The translations under genes were made by a program, and so were the position numbers. Under the pieces are notes generated by a model. It saw nothing but the letters and a program-made list of their open reading frames with translations, was not told the DNA's origin and did no database searches. Below are positions 47,180 through 56,262 of a stretch of DNA of 64,000 nucleotides, one piece after another. Each line of letters starts with the position of its first letter. Within the stretch, counting starts at the first letter, position 1. Source of the stretch: Aquitalea pelogenes (lineage in GTDB: Bacteria; Pseudomonadota; Gammaproteobacteria; Burkholderiales; Chromobacteriaceae); the NCBI RefSeq assembly GCF_001515305.1, contig NZ_LNQV01000007.1, forward strand, positions 56,088-120,087, read 5' to 3'.

Positions 47180-47346
47180 GAGCGGCCTGACCGGCGGCAG
47201 GCATTAATACGTATTGGTGTATGACAGCATCTGGCGCAGACACGGCCTCCCTGCACTCTAGCCGCTACCGCCGCAGAAGAAAAATCATCAATCTTCAATT
47301 CGACATGCATTTATCTGCTATCGACTGCACAAATCCGTCGCAAGAC

Positions 47347-47370
47347 CATGTCGAAACACAAATCGACATG
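47347..47370. promoter_or_regulatory. Inverted repeat CATGTCGA-N8-TCGACATG, putative operator
   Basis: A perfect 8-bp inverted repeat with an 8-base centre. A further half-site (TCGACATG) lies 47 bp upstream at 47300-47307. The arrangement suits a dimeric regulator. The protein is unknown; MdcR downstream is a candidate only by position. Confidence 0.5.
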
Positions 47371-47471
47371 CCGGTATTGATATGACGCAAACTCTGCAAA
47401 AGTCATGCTGGACGCAATTTTCCCTGGCCGGGATACTGCCTGCGTTAATCCTCCTCCATCCTATGGAACTT

Positions 47472-47505
47472 GTGCCCACCCCTTGCCGGGTGGGCAATTT
47501 TTATT
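47472..47505 (+). terminator. Orphan rho-independent terminator
   Basis: TGCCCACC-CCTTGCC-GGGTGGGCA followed by ATTTTTATT. No protein gene lies directly upstream on this strand, so it may end a short untranslated transcript starting near the inverted repeat at 47347-47370. Confidence 0.65.
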
Positions 47506-47761
47506 CCACGGATGCTTTTGCCTTCCTCCCCGGTTGCACAGGCTGTAAGGCTCCGGTACAAATCAGTCAGATTTGCTGCTGCATCTGGCAGGGCTGTCCT
47601 ATTCAGGCCGCCGGCAGAATACCGCCCCTTGCCATGCTCACTCTTTTTTCTGCTTCCGCTGCGACGGGCCATTACCGCCATTTCATCCAGACAAAACATG
47701 TGCAGCCTGCCCGGCCCTCTTGTTTCCGGGCATCGGCAGCCACCACCGGCAAGGCAACACG

Positions 47762-48709
47762 ATGATCAGTGAAGAAATCACCCTGCGCAAACTGCAGACC
47801 CTGGCCGCCTTTGTCGCCACCGGCAGCCTGCCGCGCACCGCCGAACGCATGCAGATGAGTACGGTGAGCGTGCACCGTGCCCTGCATTCGCTGGAAGACG
47901 CCATGCGCTGTGCGCTGTTCCGCCACGAGGGTCGCAGGCTGATTGCCCTGCCCGCCGCGCTGGCACTGGCCGAAGCAGCCGAGGACGCCGAGCGGACACT
48001 GGAAAACGGCATCCGCAAGGCGCGGGAAAAAGCCGGTTTTGGCGCGGCACAGCTGAAAATCGGCGCCATGTATTCGCTGACGGTGGAGCTGATTCCTCGG
48101 CTGGTGATGGGGGTGAAGCTGCGCCGCCCGGAACTGGCCATCGAATTGCAACTGGGTTCCAACGCCCAGCTGCTGGACAAACTGCATACCCAGACCGTGG
48201 ACGCCCTGCTGATGTCGCTGCCGGACGAGGGCAGCCTGCCGGGCCTGCTGGCCGTACCGTTGTTTGAAGATCAGCTGTATCTGGCCTCCTCGCTGACCAG
48301 CCCTGCGCCGGCCAGCCCCACAGCCGACCTGGCTGATTACCGTCATGAAAAATTCGTCGCCCTCAGCGACGGCTTTGCCACCAGCCGCGACTTCCAGCGC
48401 CTGTTCAGCAGCGCCGGTTATCAGCCGGATGTGGTGATGCGGGTGGATGACATTTTCTCATTGATGAACCTGGTGGCGGCCGGGGTGGGCCTCAGCCTGT
48501 TGCCCGGCCGGGTCAGCTCGCTGTTTGCCGGGCGCATCCGCTTTACCCCTCTGGCCCAAGAGTGGCACAGCACGCAGCGTATCGGCCTGCTGCTGCAGGA
48601 ATGCCGCGAGCGCGACCCCAATCTGCTGGCCTTGCTGGCCGAAGCCCGCATGCTGGGACAGCAGATGTCTGCTCATGGCCTTGCCGGCCAACCATTAGCT
48701 TCAGGCTAA
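47762..48709 (+). CDS. mdcR: MdcR, LysR-type regulator of malonate utilisation
   Basis: This is a 315-residue LysR-type activator. The N-terminal winged helix-turn-helix is LQTLAAFVATGSLPRTAERMQMSTVSVHRALHSLE, in which the unusual TVSVHRALHSLE recognition helix is typical of MdcR. The C-terminal effector domain (SLTVELIPRLVMGVKLRRPELAIEL onward) should sense malonate or a derivative. AAGG stands before the ATG at 47762. It lies directly upstream of and co-directional with mdcA. Confidence 0.9.
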   Translation: MISEEITLRKLQTLAAFVATGSLPRTAERMQMSTVSVHRALHSLEDAMRCALFRHEGRRLIALPAALALAEAAEDAERTLENGIRKAREKAGFGAAQLKIGAMYSLTVELIPRLVMGVKLRRPELAIELQLGSNAQLLDKLHTQTVDALLMSLPDEGSLPGLLAVPLFEDQLYLASSLTSPAPASPTADLADYRHEKFVALSDGFATSRDFQRLFSSAGYQPDVVMRVDDIFSLMNLVAAGVGLSLLPGRVSSLFAGRIRFTPLAQEWHSTQRIGLLLQECRERDPNLLALLAEARMLGQQMSAHGLAGQPLASG

Positions 48710-48790
48710 TAATCACACAGTCAGCTTGATTGATGGCCAGCGTGCCAGCGCCTACCTTGCAGACATTCTCATCTGCGATATGGAGCAAGC

Positions 48791-50452
48791 ATGCTGGCAG
48801 ACTCAACTCCCTCCCCGGTCTGGAATCGCCGCCGAGCTGAAAAGCGCCGTCGTATCGAGCTGGCCGGCTATCTGGCCGATGGCCGCATTCTGCCCACCAG
48901 TCAGCTGACCGCCGCGCTGGAAATCCTGATCGCCCCCGGCGACCGCGTGGTACTGGAAGGCAATAACCAGAAACAGGCCGACTTCCTGTCACGCAGCCTG
49001 GCCCGGGCCAATCCGGCCCGCCTGCATGATCTGCACATGATCATCCCCAGCGTGGGCCGGCCCGAGCATCTGGACATTTTCGAAAGCGGCATTGCCCGCA
49101 AACTGGATTTCTCCTTCTCCGGCCCGCAAAGCCTGCGCATCGGCCAGCTATTGCAGGATGGCTGTCTGGAGATCGGTGCCATCCACACCTATGTCGAGCT
49201 GTATGCCCGGCTGTTTGTCGATCTCACCCCGAATGTCGCGCTGGTGGCCGCCTATCAGGCCGACCGCCACGGCAATCTCTACACCGGCCCCAGTACCGAG
49301 GACACCCCGGCGCTGGTGGAGGCTACCGCTTTTCGTGACGGTATTGTCATCGCCCAGGTGAATGAGATTGTCGACGACCCGTCCGGACTCACCCGTGTGG
49401 ACATACCGGCCGACTGGGTGGATTTCGTGGTACTGGCCGACCGCCCCTTCTTTATCGAACCGCTGTTCACCCGCGACCCACGCCTGATCAAGCCGGTGCA
49501 CATCCTGATGGCGATGATGGCAATCCGCGGCATTTATGAGCGGCATCAGGTGCAATCGCTCAACCACGGCCTGGGCTTCAATACCGCTGCCATCGAATTG
49601 CTGCTGCCCACCTATGGCGAGCAACTGGGGCTGAAAGGCAAAATCTGCCGCCACTGGACGCTGAACCCGCACCCGACGCTGATTCCGGCCATTGAAAGCG
49701 GCTGGGTGGAAAGCGTGCACTGTTTTGGCGGCGAACTGGGCATGGAAGCCTATGTGGCGGCCCGCCCCGACGTGTTCTTCACCGGGCGGGACGGCTCGCT
49801 GCGCTCCAACCGCGCCTTCTGCCAGATGGCAGGGCAATACGCGGTGGACATGTTCATCGGCTCCACCCTGCAAATGGATGGCGACGGCCACTCCTCCACC
49901 GTTACCCATGGCCGGCTGTCCGGCTTTGGCGGTGCCCCCAATATGGGGCACGACCCGCATGGCCGGCGGCATGCCAGCCCGGCCTGGCTGGACCTGATCC
50001 AGACCGACAGCCTGCTGGCGCGTGGCCGCAAGCTGGTGGTGCAGATGGTGGAAACCTTCCAGGGCAATGGCCAGCCCACCATCGTGGAAAGCCTGGACGC
50101 GGTGGAAGTGGCACGCAGCAGCGGCATGCCGCTGGCTCCGGTGATGATTTACGGCGACGACGTCAGCCACGTGCTGACCGAAGAAGGCATTGCCTACCTG
50201 TACAAGGCCGAGTCACTGGAACAGCGCCGGCAGATGATAGCCGCCGTGGCCGGCATCACCCCCATCGGCCTGCGCCACGACCCGGCCATCACCGCCAACC
50301 TGCGAAAGGCCGGGCTGGTGGCCCTGCCGGAAGACCTGGGCATCCGGCGCAGCGATGCCAGCCGCTCACTGCTGGCAGCCAAGAGCATGGCCGAACTGGT
50401 GAGCTGGTCGGACGGGCTGTACCAGCCGCCGGCCCGCTTCAGGAGCTGGTAA
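48791..50452 (+). CDS. mdcA: Malonate decarboxylase alpha subunit (acetyl-S-ACP:malonate ACP transferase)
   Basis: This 553-residue CoA-transferase-like subunit swaps acetyl for malonyl on the MdcC carrier. VVLEGNNQKQADFLSRSL near the N terminus, SQ-free GGELGMEAYVAARPDVFFTGRDGSLRSNR, and GDGHSSTVTHGRLSGFGGAPNMGHDPHGRRH are characteristic. Its stop overlaps the mdcB start (TAATG). First gene of the mdcABCDE operon. Confidence 0.96.
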   Translation: MLADSTPSPVWNRRRAEKRRRIELAGYLADGRILPTSQLTAALEILIAPGDRVVLEGNNQKQADFLSRSLARANPARLHDLHMIIPSVGRPEHLDIFESGIARKLDFSFSGPQSLRIGQLLQDGCLEIGAIHTYVELYARLFVDLTPNVALVAAYQADRHGNLYTGPSTEDTPALVEATAFRDGIVIAQVNEIVDDPSGLTRVDIPADWVDFVVLADRPFFIEPLFTRDPRLIKPVHILMAMMAIRGIYERHQVQSLNHGLGFNTAAIELLLPTYGEQLGLKGKICRHWTLNPHPTLIPAIESGWVESVHCFGGELGMEAYVAARPDVFFTGRDGSLRSNRAFCQMAGQYAVDMFIGSTLQMDGDGHSSTVTHGRLSGFGGAPNMGHDPHGRRHASPAWLDLIQTDSLLARGRKLVVQMVETFQGNGQPTIVESLDAVEVARSSGMPLAPVMIYGDDVSHVLTEEGIAYLYKAESLEQRRQMIAAVAGITPIGLRHDPAITANLRKAGLVALPEDLGIRRSDASRSLLAAKSMAELVSWSDGLYQPPARFRSW

Positions 50453-51309
50453 TGCTGCCCGCTCTCGCTCCCGACCAGGCCGGACAACTGGCCAGCCAGC
50501 TGGCGCTACTCGCCTGCCAGTGCCTGCTGGACGAAGCACATCTGGCCCCCAAACCCGGACTGGTGGATAGCCGTGGCAGCGGCGCACACCAGGACCTGAC
50601 ACTGGAACTGATGTGTCGCTCGGCCCGCGCCTTGCAACCGGCCTTCTTTGCCATGGCCAGCGCGGCCTGGCAGCAGCAGCCATCGACAACCCTGCGCGAA
50701 CAGCTGGGCAGCCTGGGCCGGGGCGGAGAACACGCCATGCTGCAGGCCAGTGGCGGCGTCAACACCCATCGCGGTGCCATCTGGGCCATCGGCCTGCTGG
50801 TGGCCGCCGCCGCCATGGATATCAGCCAGCTACAAGCCGCTGCTGTCTGCCAGCGTGCCGCCGCACTGGCAAAACTGCCCGACCGCCTGCTACCGGCACA
50901 GCCACGCAAGGGGGAACTGGCCTGCCGCCGCTATGGCGTGGGTGGTGCCCGCGGTGAAGCACAGCAGGGCTTTCCGCATATCACCCGGCTGGCGCTGCCC
51001 ACTCTGCAAGCCAGCCGTGCACGCGGTGATGGCGAGAACCATGCCCGGCTCAATGCCTTGCTGGCCATCATGAGCCGGCTGGACGACACCTGCCTGCTGT
51101 CACGCGGCGGCATGCCGGGCTTGACCCTGGTGCAAAGCGGCGCACAGGCGGTGCTGGATGCAGGCGGGGTAGCCACGCTGCCGGGCCGCCGCCATTTTAA
51201 TCAACTGGAAAAGGACATGCTGGCGCAGCGCCTGTCACCGGGCGGTGCTGCCGACCTGCTGGCCGCCACCCTGCTGCTGGACCGGCTGCCGGACATGCCA
51301 GCCATCTGA
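50452..51309 (+). CDS. mdcB: Triphosphoribosyl-dephospho-CoA synthase MdcB
   Basis: This 285-residue enzyme makes 2'-(5-triphosphoribosyl)-3'-dephospho-CoA, the precursor of the MdcC prosthetic group. It has the CitG/MdcB signature EAHLAPKPGLVDSRGSGAHQDLTLELM, GGVNTHRGAIWAIGLL and LLSRGGMPGLTLVQ. It works with MdcG, encoded further down. One-base overlap with mdcA. Confidence 0.95.
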   Translation: MLPALAPDQAGQLASQLALLACQCLLDEAHLAPKPGLVDSRGSGAHQDLTLELMCRSARALQPAFFAMASAAWQQQPSTTLREQLGSLGRGGEHAMLQASGGVNTHRGAIWAIGLLVAAAAMDISQLQAAAVCQRAAALAKLPDRLLPAQPRKGELACRRYGVGGARGEAQQGFPHITRLALPTLQASRARGDGENHARLNALLAIMSRLDDTCLLSRGGMPGLTLVQSGAQAVLDAGGVATLPGRRHFNQLEKDMLAQRLSPGGAADLLAATLLLDRLPDMPAI

Positions 51310-51333
51310 CAAGCAGGAATCGAAGGAGGAATC

Positions 51334-51630
51334 ATGGAAAAACTGCATCTGGAATACCCGGCCGGGGCCCCGGCCACACAGCGCGTGCTGGTGGGCGTGG
51401 TGGCCTCCGGCGATCTGGAGGTGCTGATCACGCCGGCTGCCGCAGGGCGCTGCCACATCGTGATACACAGCTCTGCCGATGGCAGCGCCAACCGCTGGCG
51501 CGCCCAGCTCGATCGCCTGTTTGCCGACGGCAAGGCTGCCGCCATGCAGATGGAAATCAATGATTTTGCTGCCACGCCGGGCGTGATCAGCCTGCGGCTG
51601 GCCCAGGCACTGGAGGAACTGTCCGCATGA
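51334..51630 (+). CDS. mdcC: Malonate decarboxylase acyl carrier subunit delta
   Basis: This 98-residue special carrier protein holds 2'-(5-phosphoribosyl)-3'-dephospho-CoA on a Ser, most likely the one in VVASGDLEVL. The C-terminal FAATPGVISLRLAQALEEL is conserved. GAAGGAGG precedes the ATG. It overlaps mdcD by 4 bp. Confidence 0.94.
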   Translation: MEKLHLEYPAGAPATQRVLVGVVASGDLEVLITPAAAGRCHIVIHSSADGSANRWRAQLDRLFADGKAAAMQMEINDFAATPGVISLRLAQALEELSA

Positions 51631-52489
51631 GTCATCAACAAGATATCGCCCGTCTGCTGCAAGGCCACAGTTTTATCGAGCTGAGTGCCCGCGAACGCGC
51701 CCACAGCCTGCTGGACCCAGGCAGCAGCCGCGAGCTGGCCGGCCCCTTCGACCGGCAGTACTCACCCTGGCTCGCTGCCCAGGGCATCGTGGCGCAGGCC
51801 GATGACGGCGTGGTGATCTGCAAGGGCCTGCTGGATGGCCAGCCCGCTGTGATTGCCGCCATCGAAGGCGGGTTCAGGGCGGTAGCCTGGGCGAAGTGGG
51901 CGGCGCCAAGCTGGCCTGCGCGCTGGAACTGGCGGCAGCCGATAACCGCCAGGGCATCCCCACCCGCGCCGTCATCCTGTTTGAAACCGGCGGCGTGCGT
52001 CTGCAGGAAGCCAACCTGGGCCTGGCCGCCATTGCCGAAATCCATGCCGCCATTGCCGACCTCAGCCGCTATCAGCCGGTGGTCGGCATCATTGCCGGCA
52101 CCGTGGGTTGCTTTGGCGGCATGTCGATTGCCGCCGGCATGTGCAGTTACCTGATTGTCACCCGCGAAGCCAGGCTGGGGCTGAACGGCCCGCAGGTGAT
52201 CGAACAGGAAGCCGGTGTGGCGGAATACGACTCGCGCAACCGGCCTTTCATCTGGAGCCTGACCGGCGGCGAACAGCGCCATGCCTGCGGACTGGCCGAC
52301 GCCCTGCTGGAAGACGACAGCACGCTGATCCGCCAGCAACTGCTGCACTTCATTGCCAGCGGCCTGCCCGCCACGCCGCGCCATCGGCGCAGCCAGCATT
52401 ACCTGCAGCGGCTGCAGGCCATGGACAGCAGCGTCCAGGCCGATGCCGCCACGGCCCGTCAACTTTTCCAGTCAGGAGCAAAACCATGA
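51627..52489 (+). CDS. mdcD: Malonate decarboxylase beta subunit, frameshifted
   Basis: With MdcE this carboxyltransferase-like subunit decarboxylates malonyl-S-ACP. The N-terminal frame has SFIELSARERAHSLLD and FDRQYSPWLAAQGIV. The frame is lost at 51871-51876, where one C is missing (TTCCAGGGC expected). Restoring it gives GGFQGGSLGEVGGAKLACAL, then ILFETGGVRLQEANLGLAAI and IAGTVGCFGGMSIAAGMCSYLI. The corrected length is about 287 residues. It overlaps mdcC and mdcE by 4 bp each. Probably an indel error, because the rest of the operon is intact. Confidence 0.93.
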
Positions 52490-53313
52490 GCCAGTCCACC
52501 ATCAGCCAGCGCGGCCGCGACTGGTTCCATGCCCTGTGCGGGCAGATCCCCCTGCTACAGGGCTTGCCGCCATCCCTGCTGGTGGCGGATGGCGAACTTG
52601 CCGGGCAGCCCGCACGCTATGTGGCCGTGGTGGCCGACCCGCACAACCCGTTTGAACGCGCCCGCCACGGTGAAGTCGGCCTGCTGGAAGGCTGGGCGCT
52701 GGCCGCCACCATCGACGCCGTGGTGGATGCCGACCAGCAGCAAGAGCACAAGCGCGCCATCGTCGCCATTATCGATGTCCCCAGCCAGGCTTATGGCCGA
52801 CGCGAGGAAGCCTACGGCATCCATCAGGCGCTGGCCGCTGCCGCCGCTGCCTATGCCCGCGCCCGGCTGGCCGGTCATCCGGTGATCGGCCTGATCGTCG
52901 GCAAGGCCATGTCCGGGGCGTTTCTGGCGCATGGCTATCAGGCCAACCGCCTGCTGGCACTGGACGATGCCGGAGTGATGGTGCACGCCATGGGCAAACA
53001 GGCCGCCGCCCGCATCACCCTGCGCACGGTGGAAGAACTGGAAAAGCTGGCCGCCAGCATCGCTCCCATGGCCTATGACATCGCCAGCTACGCCAGCCTG
53101 GGCCTGTTGTGGCGCTTGCTGAAAGCCGGGCAGCCAGACCAGCCCACCCCGGCCGATGTACAGCTGGTGCGTACCGCGCTGACCGAGGCCTTGCACGACA
53201 TCCTGACCGACCCGCAACCCGACCTGCGCCAGCGCCTGCACGGCGAACACCGCCAGGCCACACGCCAGGTACGCGCGCTATTGCAACAACAATGGACACA
53301 GAACGGAGGGTAA
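52486..53313 (+). CDS. mdcE: Malonate decarboxylase gamma subunit
   Basis: This is the 275-residue partner of MdcD in decarboxylation of malonyl-ACP. VVADPHNPFERARHGEVGLLEGWALA, IVAIIDVPSQAYGRREEAYGIHQAL and GLIVGKAMSGAFLAHGYQANRLLAL are typical of MdcE. The ATG overlaps the mdcD stop. A 78-bp gap with AAGGAG separates it from madL. Confidence 0.95.
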   Translation: MSQSTISQRGRDWFHALCGQIPLLQGLPPSLLVADGELAGQPARYVAVVADPHNPFERARHGEVGLLEGWALAATIDAVVDADQQQEHKRAIVAIIDVPSQAYGRREEAYGIHQALAAAAAAYARARLAGHPVIGLIVGKAMSGAFLAHGYQANRLLALDDAGVMVHAMGKQAAARITLRTVEELEKLAASIAPMAYDIASYASLGLLWRLLKAGQPDQPTPADVQLVRTALTEALHDILTDPQPDLRQRLHGEHRQATRQVRALLQQQWTQNGG

Positions 53314-53391
53314 ACGGTAACAATCACGGTGCATGGGCATGACTGCAGTAACAGGTGAAAACAACAGGACAATACAAAGGAGAGACACACC

Positions 53392-53792
53392 ATGATCATC
53401 TACGGAACTGCCTTGCTGGCAGCCTGCCACTTGCTGGGCCTGTTTCTGGGCGACCTGCTGGGCAGCCTGATCGGCGTCAAGTCGAATGTCGGCGGCGTGG
53501 GCATTGCCATGCTGTTGCTGATTTTCGCCCGGCTCTACCTGCACAAGCGCGGCTGGTTGCCAGCGGAAACCGAACAGGGCGTCGCCTTCTGGGGTGCCAT
53601 GTACATTCCGGTGGTGGTGGCGATGGCGGCCACCCAGAACGTGGTCGCGCCTTGCGTGGCGGCCCGGTTGCCGTGCTGGGCGCACTGGGTGCGGTGCTGG
53701 TATGTGGCACTGTCATCGCCCTGCTCAATCGCGGCAGCAGCCAGCACGCATGGCAGCCGGAAGCAGAAACCCCGCAAGACCCACTGGCCTGA
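53392..53792 (+). CDS. madL: Malonate transporter subunit MadL, frameshifted
   Basis: This is the small subunit (about 133 residues) of the two-part Na+ or H+:malonate symporter. IIYGTALLAACHLLGLFLGDLLG and SLIGVKSNVGGVGIAMLLLIF are characteristic. The frame slips at about 53643-53650 after AATQNVVA; one added base restores ALRGGPVAVLGALGAVLVCG, ending at 53792. madM follows 15 bp later. Probably an indel error. Confidence 0.9.
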
Positions 53793-53807
53793 CACAGGAG
53801 CAACATC

Positions 53808-54569
53808 ATGCAAATGCTGGAAAAAGTATTGGCACATAACGGGCTGGTAACGGCCTTCCTGCTGGTGGGCATCATCACCTGGCTGTCCGCCCGGCTGTCA
53901 CGCCGCTTGACGCTGGGCCGGGTGCACGGCTCGGCCATCGCCATCCTGATCGGCCTGGGGCTGGCCTATTACGGCGGCGTACTCACCGGCAAGCAAAGCG
54001 GGCTGGCGGACATTTCGCTGTTTTCCGGCATCGGGCTGATGGGCGGTGCCATGCTGCGCGACTTCGCCATCGTGGCCACCGCTTTTGAAGTACAGGTGAC
54101 CGAAGCGCGCAAGGCGGGGTTGATCGGTGCCTGCTCGCTACTGCTGGGGACGGTGCTGCCCTTTGTCGTCGGGGCCAGCATTGCCCATGCCTTTGGCTAT
54201 CGTGACGTGGTCAGCATGACCACCATCGGTGCCGGTGCCATTACCTATATTGTCGGCCCGGTCACCGGGGCGGCACTGGGTGCCAGCTCGGACGTGATGG
54301 CGCTCAGCATTGCCACCGGGCTGCTCAAGGCCATCATGGTGATGGTGGGCACCCCGTTTGCCGCAGGTTTCCTCGGCCTGAACAATCCGCGCTCGGCCAT
54401 GGTGTTCGGCGGGCTGGCCGGTACGGTCAGCGGCGTATCGGCAGGCCTTGCAGCAACCGACCGCAGGCTGGTGCCCTATGGCGCGCTGGTGGCCACCTTC
54501 CATACCGGCCTTGGCTGCCTGCTGGGGCCATCGGCACTCTTTCTCGCCACCAAGGCCATCATGGCCTGA
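53808..54569 (+). CDS. madM: Malonate transporter subunit MadM
   Basis: This is the 253-residue membrane subunit of the malonate transporter, with about eight hydrophobic segments. LGLAYYGGVLTGKQSGLADI, GAGAITYIVGPVTGAALGASSDV and YGALVATFHTGLGCLLGPSALFL are typical of MadM. Works with MadL. Followed by two hairpins before mdcG. Confidence 0.94.
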   Translation: MQMLEKVLAHNGLVTAFLLVGIITWLSARLSRRLTLGRVHGSAIAILIGLGLAYYGGVLTGKQSGLADISLFSGIGLMGGAMLRDFAIVATAFEVQVTEARKAGLIGACSLLLGTVLPFVVGASIAHAFGYRDVVSMTTIGAGAITYIVGPVTGAALGASSDVMALSIATGLLKAIMVMVGTPFAAGFLGLNNPRSAMVFGGLAGTVSGVSAGLAATDRRLVPYGALVATFHTGLGCLLGPSALFLATKAIMA

Positions 54570-54581
54570 CAGCAACCTCCT

Positions 54582-54640
54582 CTTTACTTCAGCCGAAGTA
54601 AAGATTTGTCGCGGCAGCGCTGGTCGCTGCCGTCTTTTTT
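54582..54640 (+). terminator. Tandem hairpins between madM and mdcG
   Basis: First CTTTACTTC-AGCC-GAAGTAAAG (54582-54603), then CGGCAGCG-CTGGT-CGCTGCCG followed by TCTTTTTT (54612-54640). The second is a full intrinsic terminator. It lies inside the mdc cluster and would lower expression of mdcGH relative to mdcA-madM. Confidence 0.75.
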
Positions 54641-54652
54641 CAGGAGTGAGCA

Positions 54653-55318
54653 ATGACAGGTGCTTGTTTGCCACACGATTTACTGTGGCTAGACAGCGCT
54701 GCGGCGCTGGTGGCAGAGAGCGAGCTGCCGGACTGGTTGCTACAGCACTGGCTCCCCGGCCTGCCGGTGGTGGTGCGCCGCGCCAGTGCCAGGCCCGGCC
54801 TGATTGCAATTGGAATACGCGGCCCGCTGCGCACCCAGCGTTGCGCGCTGTGGGCCGACAGCCAGCATGTTTGCCGTCGGCTAAGCCCGGAGCAGTTGGC
54901 GGCACAGCAATATTGGCGGCAACATCCGCGCCTTGCTGCCCTGCCCGCCCTGCAGGCCCTGCAGCAGTCACACGCTGCCCTGCAAGCCAGCGGCCTTGCC
55001 TGGGGCATTACCGGCAGTGCCGGTTTCGAACTGGCCACTGGCCAACCCGTCCTCAGTAACAGTAGCGATCTGGACCTGCTGCTGCGCTGCCCGCAGCCAC
55101 CGGACGACTCTCAATTGCAAACCCTGGCTGCGGCGCTGGCGGACTTGCCTTGTCGAGTGGATATCCAGCTGCAAACCCCAGCGGGAGGGATGGCGCTGGC
55201 CGAATACCTGCGTGGTGGCCGGGTATTGCTCAAAACCGGTAGCGGGCCACTGCTGCTGGATCAGCCACCATCAGCATGGACTGCCAGCAGGCAAAGTCAG
55301 GTGGAGCAATACACATGA
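54653..55318 (+). CDS. mdcG: Phosphoribosyl-dephospho-CoA transferase MdcG
   Basis: This 221-residue nucleotidyltransferase attaches the prosthetic group to MdcC. GITGSAGFELATGQP followed by NSSDLDLLLRCP gives the GSxxF...DxD pattern of MdcG/CitX-type transferases. CAGGAG precedes the ATG. It overlaps mdcH by 4 bp. Confidence 0.92.
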   Translation: MTGACLPHDLLWLDSAAALVAESELPDWLLQHWLPGLPVVVRRASARPGLIAIGIRGPLRTQRCALWADSQHVCRRLSPEQLAAQQYWRQHPRLAALPALQALQQSHAALQASGLAWGITGSAGFELATGQPVLSNSSDLDLLLRCPQPPDDSQLQTLAAALADLPCRVDIQLQTPAGGMALAEYLRGGRVLLKTGSGPLLLDQPPSAWTASRQSQVEQYT

Positions 55319-56253
55319 GCGTGTTATTCGTGTTTCCCGGCCAGGGCAGCCAAAGCCCCGGCATGCTGCACCAGCTACCGCAACATGCCGCCTGCCAGGC
55401 GGTACTGGCCGAGGCTGAAGCCGTACTGGGCCGCTCGCCACTGCTGCTGGATTCCGCCACAGCGCTGCAATCCACGGTGGCGGTGCAGCTATGCCTGCTG
55501 ATTGCCGGGGTGGCGTCCGCCCGCCTGCTGCAAGCGGAAGGCATCCAGCCGCAAATGGTGGCTGGCTTGTCCATTGGTGCCTTCCCGGCTGCCGTCATCG
55601 CTGGCGTACTGGATTTCCACCATGCGGTGCAACTGGTTCAATTGCGCGGCCAGCTGATGGAACAGGCCTATCCGCACGGCTATGGCATGTGCGCGATTAC
55701 CGGGCTGGCATTGCCGCAGCTGCAAACGCTGCTGAACCAAGCACAGGTTGAGGGAAAACAGGTGTATCTGGCCAATATCAATGCCGAGCAGCAACTGGTG
55801 GTGGCGGGCGCAGATACCGCGCTGCAAGCCATTGCGCAGGCCGCCTTGCAGGCGGGTGCCGCCCGCTGCCGGCGACTAGCCATCAGCGTGCCCTCGCACT
55901 GCCACCTGCTGGAGCAAGCCGCGCAAACCCTCGCGCAGGCAATGCGTGACACGCCGCTACATGCCCCGGCTTGCCAATACCTGAGCGCCAATGCCGCACG
56001 GGTATTGCGCCAGACGGAGCAGATCCGCGACGACCTGGCTAATAATATGGCCCGCCTGGTTTATTGGCATGACAGCGCCAGGCTGGCCTGGGAGCGCGGC
56101 GCACGGCTGGCGGTGGAAATGCTGCCCGGCACCACACTCAGCCGCCTGCTCAAACCGGTGTTCGCCCAGGGCGTGGTGATGACCGTGGCACAGGACAGGC
56201 TGGACAGCCTGCAATACACCGCCCGGCGCATGCAACAGGACAATCAGTACTGA
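55315..56253 (+). CDS. mdcH: Malonyl-CoA:ACP transacylase MdcH
   Basis: This is a 312-residue FabD-type acyltransferase that primes MdcC with malonyl from malonyl-CoA. The motifs are FVFPGQGSQSPGML, the nucleophile Ser in VAGLSIGAFPAAV, and His in AISVPSHCHLLEQA. The ATG overlaps the mdcG stop. It could in principle load malonyl onto the AT-less polyketide synthase at 6.3 kb, but nothing in the sequence links them. Confidence 0.94.
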   Translation: MSVLFVFPGQGSQSPGMLHQLPQHAACQAVLAEAEAVLGRSPLLLDSATALQSTVAVQLCLLIAGVASARLLQAEGIQPQMVAGLSIGAFPAAVIAGVLDFHHAVQLVQLRGQLMEQAYPHGYGMCAITGLALPQLQTLLNQAQVEGKQVYLANINAEQQLVVAGADTALQAIAQAALQAGAARCRRLAISVPSHCHLLEQAAQTLAQAMRDTPLHAPACQYLSANAARVLRQTEQIRDDLANNMARLVYWHDSARLAWERGARLAVEMLPGTTLSRLLKPVFAQGVVMTVAQDRLDSLQYTARRMQQDNQY

Positions 56254-56262
56254 TTTGTGTAG

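Larger units (their letters stand above)
47180..47761. promoter_or_regulatory. 580-bp regulatory spacer with inverted repeats and an isolated terminator
   Basis: No protein gene is supported. It holds a 10-bp palindrome AATACGTATT at 47206-47215, three copies of the octamer TCGACATG or its complement at 47300-47307, 47347-47354 and 47363-47370 (the last two forming an inverted repeat), and a terminator-like hairpin at 47472-47505. It separates the divergent EAL-like pair (minus) from mdcR (plus). Confidence 0.5.

Noticed and set aside
47445..47699. 84-codon minus-strand ORF in the EAL/mdcR spacer
   Set aside because: No clear ribosome binding site or family similarity, and it covers the orphan terminator hairpin.
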